From Siminovitchia fordii DSM 16014 = CIP 108821 (GTDB lineage: Bacteria; Bacillota; Bacilli; Bacillales; Bacillaceae_C): 64,000 bases of DNA. A program made the position numbers and the translations under genes. Below the pieces are notes generated by a model that saw nothing but the letters and a program-made list of their open reading frames with translations, did not search any database and was not told the origin of the DNA. Positions 43,892-54,005 of this stretch are shown here, one piece after another. Location of the stretch: assembly GCF_000374565.1 (NCBI RefSeq), contig NZ_KB894685.1, positions 534,221-598,220 on the forward strand, given 5' to 3'. Each line of letters begins with the position of its first letter. Within the stretch, counting starts at the first letter, position 1.

Positions 43892-44452
43892 TTAAGCGTT
43901 GATCCGGATGCCAGTCAAATCTTGTTTTTCAATCTTAACGAGTTCTCCGGAATCTGCCTTAACCACTATATTTTCCTTTTCAGCTGCATGAAGCTTTCCT
44001 GTGACACTGCTATTCCGTGTTGAAAAAGTGCAGGAATAAAATTGGGGCTTTGATGATAAATGATGAAGCTTCTCCCCTATTGTCATGGAGATGAAAGATT
44101 TTACAGGGTTAAGCCCTCCTTTCGAAGGTCTGTGGCTGCTATGATCATGATACCTAAAATAATCTGCAGCTGAAACAGGTTCATTTTCTTCTTTGACCTG
44201 CTTTATCTCTTCCTTTTCCTCTACTTTTTCCTCTTCAAAAATGAACTCCTCTTCCTCAAAGTATTTGATATTATTTTTTTTCGTTTTGTTCCTGCCAAAG
44301 TCAACTGTATCTTCAATTCTGCTGGTCGAAGCACCGGTTTGGTCTGTACTTGATCTGTATTGGGTTTGCATCTTGTGGCTGGGCTCCTTTAAACTGGGTT
44401 GCGAAATATATAATAAGGGCTTTTGGGACTTCGGTTTATCTTTTTCCTTCAA
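43892..44452 (-). CDS. cotO: Spore coat protein CotO
   Basis: About 186 residues. N-terminal PLLYISQPSLKEPSHKMQTQYRS, a long acidic low-complexity middle (EEEEFIFEEEKVEEKEEIKQ), and a C-terminal domain with FISMTIGEKLHHLSSKPQFYSCTFSTRNSSVTGKL and a small beta module. This layout and the position between cotZ and fabI match B. subtilis CotO (YjbX), a coat morphogenesis factor. In-frame GTG at 44461 touches its own ribosome site; TTG at 44452, nine bases from GGAGG, is the better start. CATATAATA upstream resembles a sigma-E/K -10. Confidence 0.82.
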   Translation of the reverse strand: MKEKDKPKSQKPLLYISQPSLKEPSHKMQTQYRSSTDQTGASTSRIEDTVDFGRNKTKKNNIKYFEEEEFIFEEEKVEEKEEIKQVKEENEPVSAADYFRYHDHSSHRPSKGGLNPVKSFISMTIGEKLHHLSSKPQFYSCTFSTRNSSVTGKLHAAEKENIVVKADSGELVKIEKQDLTGIRINA

Positions 44453-44461
44453 ATCGGTCAC

Positions 44462-44916
44462 CCTCCATCACTGAAACTTTCTTATTATATGTATGCATAT
44501 CCCTCTTTGATGTTTATTAGGAATAGAACAATAGCGGAAGTTCAATTCATCAATTTATAGGAAATGCCAGCAGCAAAACAATGAAGTCGATTCCCGTAAA
44601 AGAAGAGTGTAAATCTCTATGCAGAATTGTCTTATGCATCGAGTCGATGTCATTAGATCGTCTGTCTTATACATTGAATCTCTTTGTATCATCACAATAT
44701 AAGATCGTAATTCGCAATCTGATCGTTTATTTCTTATTAAAATCACAAAAAACTGCCGTAAATATTGAACGGCAGTTTTTTAATATATCTTGTAGTATAA
44801 AAATATTTACAGCTGGCAATGCCTGTTTCAGCACCATACCAATTGGAATATTATTGATTGGCCGCCTGCTTGGTCATTAAGCATCCTTGGGCAATAATGC
44901 TATACATCCAACCATT
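44462..44916. other. Gap between cotO and fabI with a strong terminator
   Basis: About 455 bases, no convincing gene. A perfect hairpin at 44746-44783 (AAAAAACTGCCGT/ACGGCAGTTTTTT) can terminate in either direction and probably ends the fabI transcript, 134 bp beyond its stop. The rest is AT-rich upstream DNA of cotO. Confidence 0.7.
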
Positions 44917-45693
44917 TTAATTACCCATTATATGGTAACCAGAATCGACATGGATGTTTTCACCAGTAATACCGCGTGAAAGATCACTGAATAGGAATAC
45001 TGCAGTATCTCCGACTTCTTCCGGAGTTGTTGTTCTGCGAAGCGGGGCTTTTTCTTCAATTTCTTTTAAAATGCTGTTAAAGTCGCTGATCCCTTTAGCT
45101 GAAAGTGTACGGATTGGACCGGCAGAAATTGAATTCACCCTTATGCCTTGCTTACCGAGATCGCTTGCCAGATACATGACGCTTGCATCAAGGGAAGCTT
45201 TGGCCACACCCATAACATTGTAGTTCGTTACTACGCGCTCACCGCCAAGGTAGGTCATTGTTACAATGCTTCCACCTTCCGGCATAACATTTAGCTTCTG
45301 CACTGATTTGGCAACAGCAGTCAATGAATAAGAACTGATGTTGTGAGCAAGAAGGAAACCATCCCTGGTTACGTTCAAGTAATCCCCGTCAAGTTCCTCT
45401 TTGTTGGCAAATGCAATACAGTGGGCAATCCCGTGTATGGGTCCTGCCTGTTCCTTGATTTGGCTGAAACACGCCTCGATATCTTCATCTTTTGTCACAT
45501 CGCAAGGAAGAACCAATGATTCCCCTTCAAGCGTATCTGCCAATTCACGGACATTCTTCTCCAGCCGTTCACCTGCATATGTAAAAATCAGTTTGGCTCC
45601 CGCTTTATGTAAGGATCTGGCGATTCCCCATGCGATACTCCGTTTATTTGCAACCCCCATAACCACAAAGGATTTTCCATCTAAAGAAAGCAT
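44917..45693 (-). CDS. fabI: Enoyl-ACP reductase FabI
   Basis: 258-residue SDR-type enzyme that reduces trans-2-enoyl-ACP with NAD(P)H in each fatty-acid elongation cycle. Typical features are GVANKRSIAWGIARSLHKAGA (cofactor loop), LPCDVT, HCIAFANKEEL, and the catalytic TYLGGERVVTNYNVMGVAKASL segment carrying the Tyr/Tyr/Lys set; the substrate loop ISAGPIRTLSAKGI follows. It is the target class of triclosan. Expression is predicted to be repressed by FapR through the operator just upstream. Confidence 0.96.
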   Translation of the reverse strand: MLSLDGKSFVVMGVANKRSIAWGIARSLHKAGAKLIFTYAGERLEKNVRELADTLEGESLVLPCDVTKDEDIEACFSQIKEQAGPIHGIAHCIAFANKEELDGDYLNVTRDGFLLAHNISSYSLTAVAKSVQKLNVMPEGGSIVTMTYLGGERVVTNYNVMGVAKASLDASVMYLASDLGKQGIRVNSISAGPIRTLSAKGISDFNSILKEIEEKAPLRRTTTPEEVGDTAVFLFSDLSRGITGENIHVDSGYHIMGN

Positions 45694-45730
45694 GCCAATT
45701 CCTCCCTTTATAATCTTTTATTACATGTTA

Positions 45731-45747
45731 TTAGCACCTAGTACTAA
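45731..45747. promoter_or_regulatory. FapR operator in front of fabI
   Basis: TTAGCACCTAGTACTAA, one change from the palindromic Bacillus FapR site TTAGTACCTAGTACTAA. It overlaps the start region of the fabI promoter, so FapR would block initiation until malonyl-CoA relieves it. Confidence 0.9.
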
Positions 45748-45776
45748 TCATACACGAGTGCTTTTTGGTTTGTAAA
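45747..45776 (-). promoter_or_regulatory. Sigma-A promoter of fabI
   Basis: Minus strand TTTACA (45776-45771), 18 bp, TATGAT (45752-45747). The -10 box touches the FapR operator. Confidence 0.8.
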
Positions 45777-45793
45777 CAAGATTCTCCCTAATA

Positions 45794-47647
45794 TTATTTC
45801 TTGTATTGCAGTTCCCTTGTCAATTCCTCGACATATTCCAACGATCCTGTAACGATCAACCGGTCATTTATCAACAGTTCTGTATCTCCGTGGGGAACGA
45901 TGGAATCTTTCCCCCTGAAAATCCTCACGATAATGACGTCTCCTGTAAATGGAAATTCCCGGAGCGTCATCTGATTGTAATCAGGATTCAACATCCGGAT
46001 TTCATGTAATGCCGTCTCCTCACTCGTCATGATGTTCGCAATGTTGGGCGACTCGATCAATGCTTTCATTAAGGCTGTTGTAGCGAGCAACGTGGAAAAC
46101 ACTTCAATATCTTGCTCCGTCAGTGCCTTTGCAAGATCGGGGCTTTCGATTCTGGCAATCACCCGTTCAACGTCACGCTCTTTGGCAGCAACGGCCAATG
46201 TTGAATTGAGCTCTTCATCTCCAGTTGAGATAAAAAGGATATCTGCATCAAATGCTCCCTCTTTTTCCAACACCGCTTCGTCATACCCAGTAACCTCCAG
46301 TATTTCAAATGCTGAGTCTGCTGTGTGGGAACCGGCTTTTTCAAATTTCTTATGAATGAGGAATGTATCATACTGCGATTGGCTTAGTTCCTTGGAGACA
46401 GCAAGTGACATTTGGTTGGCTCCTACTAAAACAATTTTGATTTTCTGTTCCCCTACGTTTTCTTTTGGGAACAACTTTTTGAACATAATAGGGGTTAAAA
46501 TACAGGAAATGACAGCCACCAATATTAACGTACCGCTCATCTGCGCCGAAATTACGTTAATCCGCTCCGCGATTTTAGCTGCTGCTATAACCAGCGACAA
46601 TGTCGAAGTCAATAGGAATGCTGATGCGAGCACGGTATTTTTGTCATACCAGCGTTTTAGAATAAGTACTGGGAAGAACTTGGATATAAACAGAGCCAGG
46701 ATCAGAAGCGGGATCAACAATAACATATTTTTATTGCTTAAGAGCGACCATAAATCGAGGTCTACTCCCACCATGACGAAAAATATAGGGATTAAAAATC
46801 CATATCCGAACGAATCAAGCTGCCTGATCATACTCTGATCCGGGTTGAGGAGCGACACAAGTGTCCCTGCTATAAAAGCGCCCAATATATTTTCCGCTCC
46901 CACTGACTCGGATAAGGCGACAAGCACAATGATCAGTGTAAAAATTGCGCGGGTCCCGATCTGTACCGTCCCCGTTGACAGTCGTGCTACAAAATTTCTA
47001 CTTTTAAAACGGACACCGATAAAGTAAAAAATAACGCCTGTTGCGAACAAAACAAGCAACAGCCACATTTGTCCGCCTCCGTCACCTGAAAGAGAAACAA
47101 AAACGGACAGGAGAATCATCGTAACGAGATCGGCAATTACCGCAACAAGCAAGATAATCTGGCCGATACCCGTCTTCATGAGGTCCGCTTCCTTTAATGT
47201 CGGGACAACTACCCCCAGGGAAATAGTCGATATGATTAATGTCATCAGCATCATATTCTCAATAAAACCAGCAAGAACGAAAAGATATGAAAGCAATAGC
47301 GATAAAACAAAAATGCCTGCAAAGATCAAAATGGATACAACTAATCTGTTAGGCTCCAATGTGCCATTTGGAAGAGTCGCCTTCTTTTGCTTACTGCTAA
47401 AAGCCGAAAAATCGATTTCCACTCCGCTCAAAAACATTAAAAAAATAAAACCGAGCGTTGATAGCGTATCTAACCACATATCGTGATGGATAACATTGAG
47501 TCCGCTCTTGCCGATAATCAGACCCATTATTATTTCCGCTACAACAACCGGCATAAAGAATAGACGAAAACGGTGGAGAAGAAGCGGTGTAAAAAATGCG
47601 ACCAGCAATACTATAACCAGTGAAAGTAATGATGATTCAGATTCCAT
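45794..47647 (-). CDS. CPA2 cation:proton antiporter with RCK (TrkA) domains
   Basis: 617 residues. The N-terminal half has about 12 membrane helices with GLIIGKSGL, LMFLSGVEIDF and LGAFIAGTLVSLL, typical of Kef/CPA2 antiporters. The cytoplasmic half has a TrkA-N-like Rossmann domain (IKIVLVGANQMSLAVSKEL, about 398-510) and a TrkA-C domain (about 530-615). The TrkA-N glycine motif is reduced (GANQMS instead of GxGxxG), so nucleotide binding may be altered. Likely K+ or Na+ efflux for ion and pH balance. ATG follows GGAGGAAG. It lies between mgtE and fabI. Confidence 0.88.
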   Translation of the reverse strand: MESESSLLSLVIVLLVAFFTPLLLHRFRLFFMPVVVAEIIMGLIIGKSGLNVIHHDMWLDTLSTLGFIFLMFLSGVEIDFSAFSSKQKKATLPNGTLEPNRLVVSILIFAGIFVLSLLLSYLFVLAGFIENMMLMTLIISTISLGVVVPTLKEADLMKTGIGQIILLVAVIADLVTMILLSVFVSLSGDGGGQMWLLLVLFATGVIFYFIGVRFKSRNFVARLSTGTVQIGTRAIFTLIIVLVALSESVGAENILGAFIAGTLVSLLNPDQSMIRQLDSFGYGFLIPIFFVMVGVDLDLWSLLSNKNMLLLIPLLILALFISKFFPVLILKRWYDKNTVLASAFLLTSTLSLVIAAAKIAERINVISAQMSGTLILVAVISCILTPIMFKKLFPKENVGEQKIKIVLVGANQMSLAVSKELSQSQYDTFLIHKKFEKAGSHTADSAFEILEVTGYDEAVLEKEGAFDADILFISTGDEELNSTLAVAAKERDVERVIARIESPDLAKALTEQDIEVFSTLLATTALMKALIESPNIANIMTSEETALHEIRMLNPDYNQMTLREFPFTGDVIIVRIFRGKDSIVPHGDTELLINDRLIVTGSLEYVEELTRELQYKK

Positions 47648-47733
47648 ATGCTTCTTCCTCCGTTGTTGATTGTTTATGAAATAATAAGTTAATGAATTTG
47701 TTTTTATATAACTGAGATTTTAATTTTCCTAAG

Positions 47734-49110
47734 CTAATGAACAAGATAGCCCATGAATAATGTTGCAAGACCAAAATAGATTAAAATGGATGTCAGATCA
47801 TTCATCGTGGTGATAAAAGGTCCTGAGGCAACGGCAGGGTCGATTTTAAGCTTGTGCATGATAATTGGCACAAGCGTTCCAGCTAAGGTAGCTACGAAAA
47901 GAGATGCCAGAATGGAAATCCCTACGAGGAAGCCCAAAAACAATTCACCTTTCCACAAATAAACAACGATGACGACAAGCAACCCACAAATGGAGCCGGT
48001 AATAAGACCAGTTCCTCCTTCTCTTACAACCATTTTCCATCTGTTTTCTTCCTCCAGCTCACCTGTAGCAATCCCTCTTACAGCCACTGCAAGCGCCTGT
48101 GTGCCGGTATTTCCAGCCATTCCCGCTATTAACGGTATGAACACTGCCAAAATAGATACTTGATTTAAGGTGTTTTCAAACCTTCCGATCAAACTGGCCG
48201 TAAACATTCCCAAAAAAAGCAATATAATCAGCCAAGGCAGACGTTTTTTAGCTGCTGAAAAAGGATTTTTGTCAGGAGTGTCGACATCCATTACAGCTGC
48301 AAGCTTTGAGTAGTCATCCGAGGCTTCTTCATCAATGACATCGATAATGTCGTCAACAGTTATGATACCCAATAAATGATTTTGAAAATCGACAACAGGC
48401 AAAGCCAGCAGGTCATAGTCACGCATTTGGTTCGCAGCCTCTTCTTGATCCGCATCCACGGTGATTGAAACAACCCGTGAAGACATGATTTCGGATATCA
48501 TCGTATCATCATTGCTGATTATAAGGTCACGAAGTGAAATGACTCCCACAAGGCGCCTGTCATCATCGATCACAAACACATAATAAATCGTCTCCGCGGT
48601 AGGGGCTTCATTTTTCAGAATATGCATGGCGGATCTGACTGTCTGATTGGCCGAAATGGCGATGTATTCCGTTGTCATGATACTTCCGGCAGTCGACTCT
48701 TCATAGTGGAGAAGGTCCTTGATCTCCTGCGCACTCTCTTTGTTCATGATGGTCAAATAGCTTGCCGCCTGGAGCTTATCCAGCTTATTCAAGACGTCAA
48801 CCGCATTATCTGTAAACATATGTGACAACATGTCTGCAGCATATTGCGGCTCCATTTCCGCCAATATATCTTTATATTCACTGTCTTCAATATCCAAAAC
48901 CTCAAAAAAGTCCGATACTTCCTTAGGTGATAAATATAGATAGATCTTCAACCGTATGTCATCGTCAATTTTTATAAAAAATTTTGCCTGGTCATACGGA
49001 TGCAAATGTAAAAATTCTTCACGGAAACCCATCATGTTTTCATTATGAAGTGTTTCCAACAGCAGCTCTTCATCCAATTGCTCTTGTTCTTCCTGATTCA
49101 TATCAGACAT
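47734..49110 (-). CDS. mgtE: Magnesium transporter MgtE
   Basis: 458-residue Mg2+ channel. The superhelical N domain (about 1-130), two CBS domains (about 135-260) with EESTAGSIMTTEYIAI and GIITVDDIIDVIDEEASDDY, a plug helix, then five membrane helices. PLIAGMAGNTGTQALAVAVRG and DPAVASGPFITTMNDLTSILIYF contain the pore residues, including N/D positions that select Mg2+. The CBS and N domains close the channel when cell Mg2+ is high. Start has GGAGG ten bases upstream. I see no M-box riboswitch in the 290 bp above. Confidence 0.95.
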   Translation of the reverse strand: MSDMNQEEQEQLDEELLLETLHNENMMGFREEFLHLHPYDQAKFFIKIDDDIRLKIYLYLSPKEVSDFFEVLDIEDSEYKDILAEMEPQYAADMLSHMFTDNAVDVLNKLDKLQAASYLTIMNKESAQEIKDLLHYEESTAGSIMTTEYIAISANQTVRSAMHILKNEAPTAETIYYVFVIDDDRRLVGVISLRDLIISNDDTMISEIMSSRVVSITVDADQEEAANQMRDYDLLALPVVDFQNHLLGIITVDDIIDVIDEEASDDYSKLAAVMDVDTPDKNPFSAAKKRLPWLIILLFLGMFTASLIGRFENTLNQVSILAVFIPLIAGMAGNTGTQALAVAVRGIATGELEEENRWKMVVREGGTGLITGSICGLLVVIVVYLWKGELFLGFLVGISILASLFVATLAGTLVPIIMHKLKIDPAVASGPFITTMNDLTSILIYFGLATLFMGYLVH

Positions 49111-49403
49111 TATTTTCGCGCCTCCTCTCCGCCTGTCTTTCCTATCCTAACAAATCTAAACCAGCTTGTCGTTATTTTTTAAAACGAAGTTTGCATGAAA
49201 CGGAATCGATTAATACAATAATATCAAAGAGCCTGCAACAAAAAAGTTCCGGTGTAATGTAAGAGCATTGCTAGCCGGCAATCCTTGAGAAGACAATTCC
49301 CAAGCGGTCAATCAAGCATGTTTTGAGCTTTGCAAGGTTAGAGCTAAGATGGTCCTTCCGAAGACTTGTATCTCCCCATTCAAAAAAAAGGCAGGTGATT
49401 GTA

Positions 49404-50141
49404 TTGAAAATTGATATTATAGGGGATATTCACGGCTGTTTTTCTGAATTTAAAAACCTCTCACGAGAGCTCGGCTATTCTTGGCAGAATGGTGTTCCTA
49501 TTCACAAGGAAGGAAGGGTTCTCGGCTTTGTCGGTGATCTCACTGACAGAGGTCCGCAATCTTTGACAGTCATCAAAACCGTCTGGACCCTTTGGAAACA
49601 TCACGGTGCTTATTATGTGCCCGGAAACCACTGCAACAAGCTTTATCGATATTTTCTTGGCAGAAATGTCCAAGTCACCCATGGGCTTGAGACGACTGCC
49701 GCTGAGTTGAAAAGTCTGTCATCCAAAGAGGAGAACCATTACAAAAGAATGTTCATAGAACTGTATGAAGGCTCTCCGCTCTATCAAACACTCGATGACG
49801 GAAAGCTTATCATCGCCCATGCCGGAATTAAAGAAGATTACATTGGAAAAGTCAATAAAAGTGTGAAGACATTTGTGCTTTACGGAGACATTACCGGAGA
49901 ATTCTTCCCTGATGGAAGGCCTGTTAGGCGGGACTGGGCAAAAAAGTACCACGGCAAACCTTTTATCGTTTATGGACATACCCCTGTAAACGAGCCCCGC
50001 ACTGTCGGAAGGACAATAAATATCGACACAGGCTGTGTATTCGGAGGCAAACTCACAGCATTCCGATATCCCGAAAAGGAAACAATATCCGTTCCTTCCT
50101 CTATGCCGTATATACCGGAAAAATTCGCTTATTTTTCATAG
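49404..50141 (+). CDS. prpE: PrpE-type metallophosphatase
   Basis: 245-residue calcineurin-like phosphoesterase. Metal-binding motifs [21 protein letters not shown] and AHAG are all present, with a C-terminal [27 protein letters not shown]. subtilis PrpE hydrolyses asymmetric Ap4A and dephosphorylates proteins, with an effect on spore germination. The frame is open from 49323, but TTG at 49404 has GCAGGTGA upstream and gives the family N-terminus ([10 protein letters not shown]). It is convergent with the pseudouridine synthase gene. Confidence 0.92.
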   Translation: MKIDIIGDIHGCFSEFKNLSRELGYSWQNGVPIHKEGRVLGFVGDLTDRGPQSLTVIKTVWTLWKHHGAYYVPGNHCNKLYRYFLGRNVQVTHGLETTAAELKSLSSKEENHYKRMFIELYEGSPLYQTLDDGKLIIAHAGIKEDYIGKVNKSVKTFVLYGDITGEFFPDGRPVRRDWAKKYHGKPFIVYGHTPVNEPRTVGRTINIDTGCVFGGKLTAFRYPEKETISVPSSMPYIPEKFAYFS

Positions 50142-50170
50142 GTACAGTATTTTTACCAGCTGTTTTTTCT

Positions 50171-51079
50171 TCAGCACTTGTTTTCCAGTTCCTCCAACAT
50201 AAACTGCATATCGTGCGGCAACGGTATGTTAAAGGCCATCTCTTTTTTTGTAAGCGGATGGAGAAAGGACAGCTCGCTGCAATGCAGGGCCTGCCGCTTA
50301 ATGCCATTCATCGGTCCGCCATACAGTTCATCACCAAACAAGGGATGCCCCAGATAAGATAGATGTACCCTAATTTGGTGAGTCCTGCCTGTTTGCAATT
50401 TAACTTTGAGAAAAGCCGCCTCTTTCATCTGTTTCTTCACTTCATATAACGTAACAGCCCTTTTTCCGTCCTCTCTTACTTCCCTTTCAATAATGCTTGT
50501 CTGCTTTCTGCCAATGGGCGCATCAATGACGCCCTGCTTATTATCAAAGATTCCCAAAGCAATGGCTTCATATGCCCTATTAATTTTCGCCTCTCTCTGC
50601 TGAAGGCCTAATAAATGGTGGGCATGGCGGTGTTTTGCAGCCAACAGCAGCCCTGATGTGTTTCTGTCAAGCCTTGTTACAATATGAACCGCAGCCTGCA
50701 CCGATCCCTGCTGTTCATAGTAATAAGCCAGAGCATTTGCAACGCTCCCCGAGGGATGTTCCCTAGAAGGGATAGTGCTCATATGAGGAGGTTTGTTAAT
50801 GACCAATAGATCCCGGTCCTCAAAAACGATATCCAATGGTACATGATCTTGTCGAAGGTGAGGATTGACCGTTTCGGGCGGGAATACAATTTCCAGCCTG
50901 TCTCCGACATCCAGAAAGTATCGGACATTCTGCTCTTTCCCGTTGACGCTGATGGATCCGCCGGAAAATTTAATATCCGTTAAGGCCCTCCTCGATATAT
51001 GCTCTTCGGATAAAAAAGTTTTAATGTCCTTACCTGAGTGTTCTTTTGAAATGATCCATTCAAGTGAAAAGTTTGACAT
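50171..51079 (-). CDS. yjbO: RluA-family pseudouridine synthase (YjbO)
   Basis: 302 residues. An N-terminal S4-like RNA-binding part (about 15-75) precedes the catalytic domain with HIVTRLDRNTSGLLLAAK (catalytic Asp in RLDRNTSG), and LQTGRTHQIRVHLSYLGHPLFGDELYGG. It should isomerise specific uridines in rRNA or tRNA. It is the last gene of sasB-NAD kinase-yjbO, starting 5 bp after the NAD kinase stop, so the three genes form one operon as in B. subtilis. Confidence 0.93.
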   Translation of the reverse strand: MSNFSLEWIISKEHSGKDIKTFLSEEHISRRALTDIKFSGGSISVNGKEQNVRYFLDVGDRLEIVFPPETVNPHLRQDHVPLDIVFEDRDLLVINKPPHMSTIPSREHPSGSVANALAYYYEQQGSVQAAVHIVTRLDRNTSGLLLAAKHRHAHHLLGLQQREAKINRAYEAIALGIFDNKQGVIDAPIGRKQTSIIEREVREDGKRAVTLYEVKKQMKEAAFLKVKLQTGRTHQIRVHLSYLGHPLFGDELYGGPMNGIKRQALHCSELSFLHPLTKKEMAFNIPLPHDMQFMLEELENKC

Positions 51080-51084
51080 TTTTC

Positions 51085-51885
51085 TTAACCTTCACCCGAT
51101 ATGAACGAATCATGCACTCTTTTCCAAAAAGGAAACGGCCTGAACCTTGCAAATCGCACCTTTTCATCAGCAACTCGAAATTGAATTGATTTTACATCAC
51201 GGTGCATTACATTAAGGTGGTCGATCGTGACATTAAAATCATGGACATATACCGGTTTGAGCATAAGGGTATGATGGGCAGGCAGAATAAGCGGGGAACC
51301 GACTGTCCTAAATACCCTGTTGTTGATGGATGCCATTTCAGCCAGTTGAATCGCGTGGATGGCAGGATGGATGATAGCTCCTCCCAGCGCCTTATTATAG
51401 GCCGTACTTCCGGATGGCGTCGATACACAGAGACCATCTCCACGGAAACGTTCAAAGTGCTCGCCGCGTATTTCCACATCCATGACAAGAGTTCCGACAG
51501 TGCTTTTGACGGTCGACTCGTTCAACCCAAGGTATTTCGTTTCTTTCCCACCATGCCGGTAACGGATGATCACTTCCAAAAGCGGGTATTCTACGACCTG
51601 ATAAGGTGTTTTTGCAATGGCGATCACAAGCTTCTCGATCTCATCCGGAAGCCAGTCAGCATAAAATCCAAGGTGTCCGGTGTGAACTCCAACAAAAGCA
51701 ACTTTGTCCAACCTCGAGCTGTATCGGTGAAATGCATAAAGAAGTGTACCGTCCCCACCGACAGAGATGACGATATCGGGTTCCGCCTCATCATAAATTA
51801 GTTCAAAATCTTGTAAATAAGTAATGATTCTTTGCATCAAAGCATTAGATGTTGAGTCGCCTTTTGATAGTACTGAAAACCTCAT
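51085..51885 (-). CDS. ppnK: NAD kinase
   Basis: 266-residue cytosolic enzyme that phosphorylates NAD to [16 protein letters not shown] carries the catalytic [13 protein letters not shown] (NE motif) and [16 protein letters not shown] complete the active site. The frame is open to 52011, but ATG 51885 has GGAAAGGATGG upstream and gives the usual start [10 protein letters not shown]. It begins 25 bp below sasB and ends 5 bp before yjbO. Confidence 0.95.
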   Translation of the reverse strand: MRFSVLSKGDSTSNALMQRIITYLQDFELIYDEAEPDIVISVGGDGTLLYAFHRYSSRLDKVAFVGVHTGHLGFYADWLPDEIEKLVIAIAKTPYQVVEYPLLEVIIRYRHGGKETKYLGLNESTVKSTVGTLVMDVEIRGEHFERFRGDGLCVSTPSGSTAYNKALGGAIIHPAIHAIQLAEMASINNRVFRTVGSPLILPAHHTLMLKPVYVHDFNVTIDHLNVMHRDVKSIQFRVADEKVRFARFRPFPFWKRVHDSFISGEG

Positions 51886-51910
51886 CACGCCCATCCTTTC
51901 CCATAAACGG

Positions 51911-52567
51911 TCATTGTTTCCCATCAGGAAGTTCGTAAGCTTCCTTGTTTTTTGTGAAATAGACTTGTGCTTCTTGTATTTCGTCCTTGATTTGTGACAT
52001 TTGTTCATCAAGCCTGAATGCTGCTTCAGCGGCAGACTGTAGTCTTTTTTTAATTTCTTCAGGGATTTGCCCCTGGTATTTATAATTGAGTGAATGCTCG
52101 ATTGTAGCCCAAAAATTCATAGCAAGAGTACGGATTTGGATTTCAGCAAGGATTCGCTTTTCTCCATGGATTGTCTGCACCGGATACTCGATGACTACAT
52201 GGTAAGAGCGGTAGCCGCTTGGTTTTTTATGAGAAATGTAGTTCCTCTCTTCCACGATCCGAAAATCGTTTCTTTTTCTAAGAAGCTGTACGACTGTCTG
52301 AATGTCATCAACAAACTGGCACATCATTCTGAGTCCTGCAATATCCTGGATTTCAGTCTCCAGTTTATCAAGCGGAATGTTTTTCAAATTCGCCTTGACT
52401 AAAATGCTTGCAACCGGTTTTACACGTCCTGTTACAAATTCTATCGGAGAGTGGACATGCTCTTCAGCAAATTGCCCCCTCATACCTTTCAATTTGACCT
52501 TTAATTCTTCCACTGCTTGTTTATATGGCGCTAAAAATTGATCCCAATGATTCAAGATATTTCTCAC
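51911..52567 (-). CDS. sasB: Small alarmone (p)ppGpp synthetase SasB/RelQ
   Basis: 218-residue single-domain RelA/SpoT synthetase. Visible: [34 protein letters not shown] (G-loop region), [18 protein letters not shown], and [23 protein letters not shown] (catalytic Glu and basic residues). It makes pppGpp/ppGpp from ATP and GTP/GDP; the B. subtilis enzyme (YjbM) is an allosteric tetramer. No hydrolase domain. First gene of the sasB-NAD kinase-yjbO operon, divergent from yjbK. Confidence 0.95.
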   Translation of the reverse strand: MRNILNHWDQFLAPYKQAVEELKVKLKGMRGQFAEEHVHSPIEFVTGRVKPVASILVKANLKNIPLDKLETEIQDIAGLRMMCQFVDDIQTVVQLLRKRNDFRIVEERNYISHKKPSGYRSYHVVIEYPVQTIHGEKRILAEIQIRTLAMNFWATIEHSLNYKYQGQIPEEIKKRLQSAAEAAFRLDEQMSQIKDEIQEAQVYFTKNKEAYELPDGKQ

Positions 52568-52652
52568 CTCTGTGACTTCTGCTGCAAAAATGGTTCTTAT
52601 TTTCCATAAGATATATACGAACTCATTTTAGCATAAAGTTATCATTCATACA

Positions 52653-52681
52653 TTGAAGTAATTGTTTAAAAAAGCGATAAT
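52653..52681 (+). promoter_or_regulatory. Sigma-A promoter of yjbK-cwlQ
   Basis: TTGAAG (52653-52658), 17 bp, GATAAT (52676-52681), about 30 bp before the yjbK start. Confidence 0.72.
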
Positions 52682-52711
52682 AAGACATAGCTTTGGAAAG
52701 GACGAACAGAT

Positions 52712-53302
52712 GTGGGAAGAAATATTGAAATTGAATTCAAAAACATGGTGAACAAAGAGAACTTTACCAAGCTGCAGCAATATTTTCAAATAGACGAAAA
52801 TGATTTTATCATTCAAAAAAACCATTACTTTGATACGCACGGTCTAACCCTCGGGCAGAAAAAGGCTGCACTTAGAATCAGAGAAAAGGAAGGACGTTGC
52901 GAACTCACCCTAAAGAAAATTGCAAAGAATGGTGTCCTTGAAATCAATCAGTTTATTTCGGATGAAGAAGCAAATGCTATGCTGTGGGAAAACATATTAC
53001 CTCTCGGAGAAGTCCGGGATGAACTCATACTCATGAATATCTATCCAGAGTCTCTGGAATATAAAGGGATGTTACAAACTCGAAGGGCGCAGGTTTCTTA
53101 TATAAAGGGTCAAATAATGCTTGATCACAGCTCGTATTTTGAACAGGAAGATTTCGAAATAGAATATGAAGTGGATGAAAAGGATCTTTTGCGTAGTAAA
53201 AATGATTTTTACAAACTGTTAAATGAACTCAACATTCCACGGAATCATGCCGATAATAAAATTAAAAGATTCTTCGATGCCAAAAAGGAGGGATCACATT
53301 GA
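52712..53302 (+). CDS. yjbK: CYTH-domain phosphatase YjbK
   Basis: 196-residue CYTH domain (triphosphate tunnel) protein. N-terminal EIEFKNMV (ExExK-like metal motif EIEFK), YFDT, ALRIREKEGRCELTLK and the final EIEYEV line the tunnel. It probably hydrolyses triphosphates, but the substrate is unknown. Start is GTG 52712, nine bases after AAAGGA. The stop overlaps the cwlQ start by four bases. It is divergent from sasB. Confidence 0.88.
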   Translation: MGRNIEIEFKNMVNKENFTKLQQYFQIDENDFIIQKNHYFDTHGLTLGQKKAALRIREKEGRCELTLKKIAKNGVLEINQFISDEEANAMLWENILPLGEVRDELILMNIYPESLEYKGMLQTRRAQVSYIKGQIMLDHSSYFEQEDFEIEYEVDEKDLLRSKNDFYKLLNELNIPRNHADNKIKRFFDAKKEGSH

Positions 53303-53964
53303 CTTCACTTGGACAGATCAAGGCATTGCTCGAATGGCAATCACTTCAAAGCTTTTCGGGACAACAGCAAAATTCCGGTATGCCTATATCTTCATCATTT
53401 GCCAGCCTTCTGCAGGAATTTGTTCAATCACAGAATCCTGATACTTCAATTGGACAGTTCGAAAACGAATTGAATACACTTGGACAAGTTTTTCGAAGCA
53501 ACCAATATTATATTCAGCATCCTATAGCAGAAAAAAGAGATGCCCAAACCATTCATGGAACAGCATCTTCCACTGAATTGAATCCCGGTTCTTCCATCGA
53601 ACAGATTGTACAACGTGCTGCTGATGCATATAAGCTACCATCCAAATTAATCAAAGCGATCATTCGCCATGAATCCAATTTCAATGCCCGCGCCGTTAGC
53701 AACGCTGGGGCCTCAGGATTAATGCAGCTGATGCCTGCCACCGCCCGCGGGCTTGGGGTAACCGATATCCTGGATCCGGAGCAAAATGTCATGGCTGGCG
53801 CCAAATATTTACGAAATATGCTTGATAAATATAAGGGGAACGTGAAGCTGGCACTCGCAGCTTATAATGCAGGCCCAGGAAATGTAGATAAATACGGAGG
53901 CATCCCACCGTTTAAAGAAACCCAAAATTATGTCCGAAAAGTAACAGATACCTACTTCGGCTAA
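53299..53964 (+). CDS. cwlQ: Lytic transglycosylase CwlQ (YjbJ)
   Basis: 221 residues. N-terminal Gln/Ser-rich region, then an SLT domain (about 105-220): LIKAIIRHESNFNARAVSNAGASGLMQLMPATARGLGV with catalytic glutamate in HESN, then AGAKYLRNMLDKY and LALAAYNAGPGNVDKYGGIPPF. It cleaves peptidoglycan glycan strands; B. subtilis CwlQ has muramidase and transglycosylase activity. No classical signal peptide is visible. Start TTG 53299 follows GGAGGGATCACA and overlaps yjbK by four bases. Confidence 0.92.
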   Translation: MTSLGQIKALLEWQSLQSFSGQQQNSGMPISSSFASLLQEFVQSQNPDTSIGQFENELNTLGQVFRSNQYYIQHPIAEKRDAQTIHGTASSTELNPGSSIEQIVQRAADAYKLPSKLIKAIIRHESNFNARAVSNAGASGLMQLMPATARGLGVTDILDPEQNVMAGAKYLRNMLDKYKGNVKLALAAYNAGPGNVDKYGGIPPFKETQNYVRKVTDTYFG

Positions 53965-54005
53965 TAGAAATATAGTTGATTTTATACAATTTCTATAACT
54001 CCTTT

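Noticed and set aside
49111-49400. M-box magnesium riboswitch for mgtE
   Set aside because: I looked for the conserved M-box pattern upstream of mgtE and did not find it.
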